From Roseateles sp. (GTDB taxonomy: Bacteria; Pseudomonadota; Gammaproteobacteria; Burkholderiales; Burkholderiaceae_C): 36,471 nucleotides of DNA. Where the stretch lies: the NCBI GenBank assembly GCA_016790285.1, contig JAEUPJ010000002.1, positions 1 through 36,471 of the forward strand, given 5' to 3'. Numbering within the stretch: the stretch's first letter is position 1; each line of letters begins with the position of its first letter. This document shows, piece by piece, positions 33,966-36,471 of the stretch. The notes below the pieces were generated by a model, which did not search any database, had not been told where the DNA came from, and saw only the letters and a list, made by a program, of their open reading frames with translations. Made by a program: the position numbers and the translations under genes.

Positions 33966-34463
33966 TTAGGCTTCGGCGGCTTGCAGGGCTTGGTGCAGGG
34001 CCTTGAGCCCGGACGTCAGGGTCTGTGCGCGCACGGCCTGGCGGTCGCCGCTGAACAGCTCCCGCCACACGCGCGCCGGCTGGCCCGCCCGCGCGAGCGC
34101 GAGCCACACCGTGCCCACGGGCTTGTCCGCGCTGCCCCCCGTCGGCCCGGCGATGCCAGTGACGGACAGCGCCCAGTCGATGGGCGCCTTGGCCAGCAGC
34201 CCGCAGGCCATGTGCTCGGCCACTTCGCGGCTGACGGCGCCATGCGCCTCGATCAGGGCCATGGGCACGCCGAGCAGCTCGGCCTTGGCCTCGTTGCTGT
34301 AGGTCACGACGCCGCGCTCGAACCACGCGCTGGAGCCCGCGAGGCTCGTGCAGGCGGCGGCGATCAGCCCGCCCGTGCAGCTCTCGGCCGTGCCGAGTTG
34401 CTCGCCACGCTGGATGAGGGCCTCGGCGATGCGGTGAAGGAGTTCAGCGTCGTCAGCGAACAT
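33966..34463 (-). CDS. pncC: Nicotinamide-nucleotide amidase PncC (CinA C-terminal family)
   Basis: 165 aa. A stand-alone CinA C-terminal domain: GTAESCTGG with the catalytic Ser28, GVVTYSNEAK with Lys61, HGAVSREVAEHMA, and SVTGIAGPTGGSADKPVGTVW. PncC hydrolyses nicotinamide mononucleotide to nicotinate mononucleotide and ammonia, recycling NMN made by DNA ligase. It ends 13 bp from the convergent GGDEF-EAL gene and starts 3 bp after pgpA. The window also holds nadV, which makes NMN. Confidence 0.94.
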   Translation of the reverse strand: MFADDAELLHRIAEALIQRGEQLGTAESCTGGLIAAACTSLAGSSAWFERGVVTYSNEAKAELLGVPMALIEAHGAVSREVAEHMACGLLAKAPIDWALSVTGIAGPTGGSADKPVGTVWLALARAGQPARVWRELFSGDRQAVRAQTLTSGLKALHQALQAAEA

Positions 34464-34466
34464 GAA

Positions 34467-34997
34467 TCAACCCATGAAGAAGCGGTAGGCGGCAATCACG
34501 GCCAGCGTGCAGCCGGCCGCCACGAAATCGTCGAACAGGATGCCGAAGCCCTGGGCCCAGCCGATGGGCGCGCCGCGCTCGGCCTTGAAGAGGCGGTCCG
34601 CCCAGCCCACCGGCCCCGGCTTGGCCGCGTCGAAGTAGCGGAACAGCCCAAAGGCCACGAGCTGGCCCAGCCATGAGGCGGGGCCGATCAGCCAGAGGAT
34701 GAGCCAGAAGGCCACCACCTCATCCCAGACGACGGCGCTCGGGTCGGGCGTGTGCAGCTGGCGCGCGGTGACCGTGCAGGCCCACCAGCCCACGAGGGTG
34801 CCGCCGCCGATGAGCGCGGCCCAGCTGGCGTCGGTCATCCACGGCGCGATGACTGCGGCCACGAGCCACGCCCACAGCGTGCCGAGCGTGCCCGGCGCCT
34901 TCGGGCTCAGGCCGCTGCCAAAGCCCAGGGCGATCCAGCGCGCCGGGTGGCGCAGCATGAAGGCGGGGGTGGGGCGGACGGGGGCGGAAGAGGTCAT
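34467..34997 (-). CDS. pgpA: Phosphatidylglycerophosphatase A
   Basis: 176 aa integral membrane protein. Family motifs: [20 protein letters not shown] near residues 25-44 and [13 protein letters not shown] (about 89-101), then [16 protein letters not shown] and [13 protein letters not shown]. Four hydrophobic segments are visible. It removes phosphate from phosphatidylglycerophosphate to give phosphatidylglycerol. Its start overlaps the thiL stop by 4 nt; thiL-pgpA-pncC is a common betaproteobacterial operon. Confidence 0.94.
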   Translation of the reverse strand: MTSSAPVRPTPAFMLRHPARWIALGFGSGLSPKAPGTLGTLWAWLVAAVIAPWMTDASWAALIGGGTLVGWWACTVTARQLHTPDPSAVVWDEVVAFWLILWLIGPASWLGQLVAFGLFRYFDAAKPGPVGWADRLFKAERGAPIGWAQGFGILFDDFVAAGCTLAVIAAYRFFMG

Positions 34998-35932
34998 GTC
35001 TTGAAATGGTCGAAGGAACGCAGGCCGTGCTCGACCGGCTCGCCGCGCGCGTCCACGACGCGCAGGCCCGGCTCGGCCTCGATGCGCCCGATGCGGGTCA
35101 GCGGCACGCCGACGTCGGGCAGCCGCGCGCCCGGCGGCGCCGTGAAGACGAGTTCGTAGTCGTCGCCGCCCGCCAGCAGGCAGGTGCGCTGCAGCGCGGC
35201 GGGTTGCTGCGCGAGCACGGCGCTGCGCGGCATCGCGTCCACGTCAAGCGTGGCGCCGACGCCCGAGGCGGCGAGGAGGTGGCCGAGGTCGCCCAGCAGG
35301 CCGTCGGAGATGTCCAGCGCCGCCGTCGCAATGCCGCGCAGGGCCTGGCCGAGCGCCAGGCGCGGCGTGGGCAGCTCCATGGCGCGGCGCACCTGCTCGA
35401 AGGCCTCGCCGGGCAGCGAGACCGTGCCGCGGAACACCTCCAGCGCCAGCCGCGCATCGCCGAGCTCGCCCGACACCCAGACCTCGTCGCCCGCGCGCGC
35501 CCCGCTGCGCAACAGGGCCTGGCCCGGGGGCGCCTCGCCGAAGACGGTGATGCACAGGTTCAGCGGGCCCTGCGTCGTGTCGCCGCCAATGAGCGGGATG
35601 GCACTGGCGTCGGCCAGCGCCCACAGCCCGCGGGCGAACGCGGCCAGCCAGGCTTCGTCAACGCGCGGCAAGGCCAGCGCCAAAGTGAAACCTCGGGGCG
35701 TGGCGCCACAGGCGGCCAGGTCGCTGAGGTTGACCGCCAGCGCCTTGTGCCCGAGCCGGGCCGGGTCGACGGTGGACAGGAAGTGGCGGCCTTCCACGAG
35801 CATGTCGCTGGACACCAGCCAGCGCGCGCCCGGCGTGGGCACGAGCACGGCGCAGTCGTCGCCCACGCCCACCTCGACGCCGGCGGCCGCAGGGCGCTGG
35901 AAGAAGCGCCGGATCAAATCGAACTCACCCAT
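34994..35932 (-). CDS. thiL: Thiamine-monophosphate kinase ThiL
   Basis: 312 aa. Starts [11 protein letters not shown], the usual ThiL opening, then [50 protein letters not shown] and [15 protein letters not shown], which together form the ATP- and Mg-binding sites of the PurM-like fold. It converts thiamine phosphate to the cofactor thiamine diphosphate. It is the first gene of the thiL-pgpA-pncC unit, divergent from the malic enzyme gene. Confidence 0.96.
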   Translation of the reverse strand: MGEFDLIRRFFQRPAAAGVEVGVGDDCAVLVPTPGARWLVSSDMLVEGRHFLSTVDPARLGHKALAVNLSDLAACGATPRGFTLALALPRVDEAWLAAFARGLWALADASAIPLIGGDTTQGPLNLCITVFGEAPPGQALLRSGARAGDEVWVSGELGDARLALEVFRGTVSLPGEAFEQVRRAMELPTPRLALGQALRGIATAALDISDGLLGDLGHLLAASGVGATLDVDAMPRSAVLAQQPAALQRTCLLAGGDDYELVFTAPPGARLPDVGVPLTRIGRIEAEPGLRVVDARGEPVEHGLRSFDHFKT

Positions 35933-35938
35933 GCCGCC

Positions 35939-35944
35939 ATTAGA
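35939..35944 (-). promoter_or_regulatory. thiL: Predicted -10 of thiL giving a leaderless transcript
   Basis: TCTAAT (5/6 match to TATAAT, minus strand) lies six bases before the thiL ATG (35932), so transcription would begin at or beside the start codon. No SD is visible between them. The -35 is weak. Confidence 0.4.
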
Positions 35945-36031
35945 CCTTGCGGGACCTTGTGGAGATCCACAGCGACCCGGTGCGAGGGCAGTGGCATGAT
36001 TCCCACCCCGTCGGCCCTTGTGATCCTCGCC

Positions 36032-36471
<440 letters not shown>

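Overview
The window is high-GC DNA from a betaproteobacterium, most likely Burkholderiales of the Rubrivivax/Roseateles/Leptothrix kind. This is inferred from the very GC-rich coding sequence and from several familiar gene blocks: dapB-exbB-exbD-leuS-lptE-holA, divergent fur/bamE, hpf-ptsN-hprK, and a B12-dependent MerR-type light regulator next to a fatty-acid-modification operon. No species can be named from sequence alone.

Layout. (1) Positions 1-7300 are an accessory patch: the 3' end of an IS3-family transposase, a poorly coding stretch, then a tightly coupled two-gene module. Its first product is 1622 aa with, in order, a NERD nuclease-like domain, a degenerate protein kinase domain, an intact-looking kinase domain and a Upf1/Dna2-type SF1 helicase. 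Its partner is a 520 aa winged-helix protein of unknown function. This module is the best candidate for a little-described (probably anti-phage or anti-mobile-element) system. (2) 7308-9491: a YtrA-type GntR repressor with its own operator, an ABC ATPase and an ABC permease, closed by a strong terminator. (3) 9520-18646: a CarH/LitR-like regulator and a diiron acyl-desaturase-like protein on the minus strand, divergent from an eight-gene plus-strand operon (flavin amine-oxidase-like enzyme, DUF1365, Cfa-family methyltransferase, chalcone-isomerase-like protein, MFS carrier, DUF3833 lipoprotein, SDR, SnoaL-like protein). The divergent region carries two near-identical 15-bp elements 63 bp apart around a predicted promoter. 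The set looks like a light or singlet-oxygen response that remodels membrane fatty acids. (4) 18639-23516: corA, hpf, ptsN, hprK and a nicotinamide phosphoribosyltransferase gene.

(5) 23521-30918: fur opposite a conserved housekeeping run (bamE, dapB, exbB, exbD, leuS, lptE, holA) serving outer-membrane assembly, lysine/peptidoglycan precursor supply, energy coupling, translation and replication. Two different inverted-repeat elements flank lptE. (6) 30962-33952: a secreted cupredoxin-like protein and a membrane GGDEF-EAL protein. (7) 33966-35932 (minus): pncC, pgpA and thiL, closely packed. (8) 36032 to the end: the start of a malic enzyme gene cut by the window edge.

Most genes are packed with 1-17 nt overlaps. 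No tRNA, rRNA or CRISPR array was seen. All product names come from reading motifs in the translations; no database search was possible.
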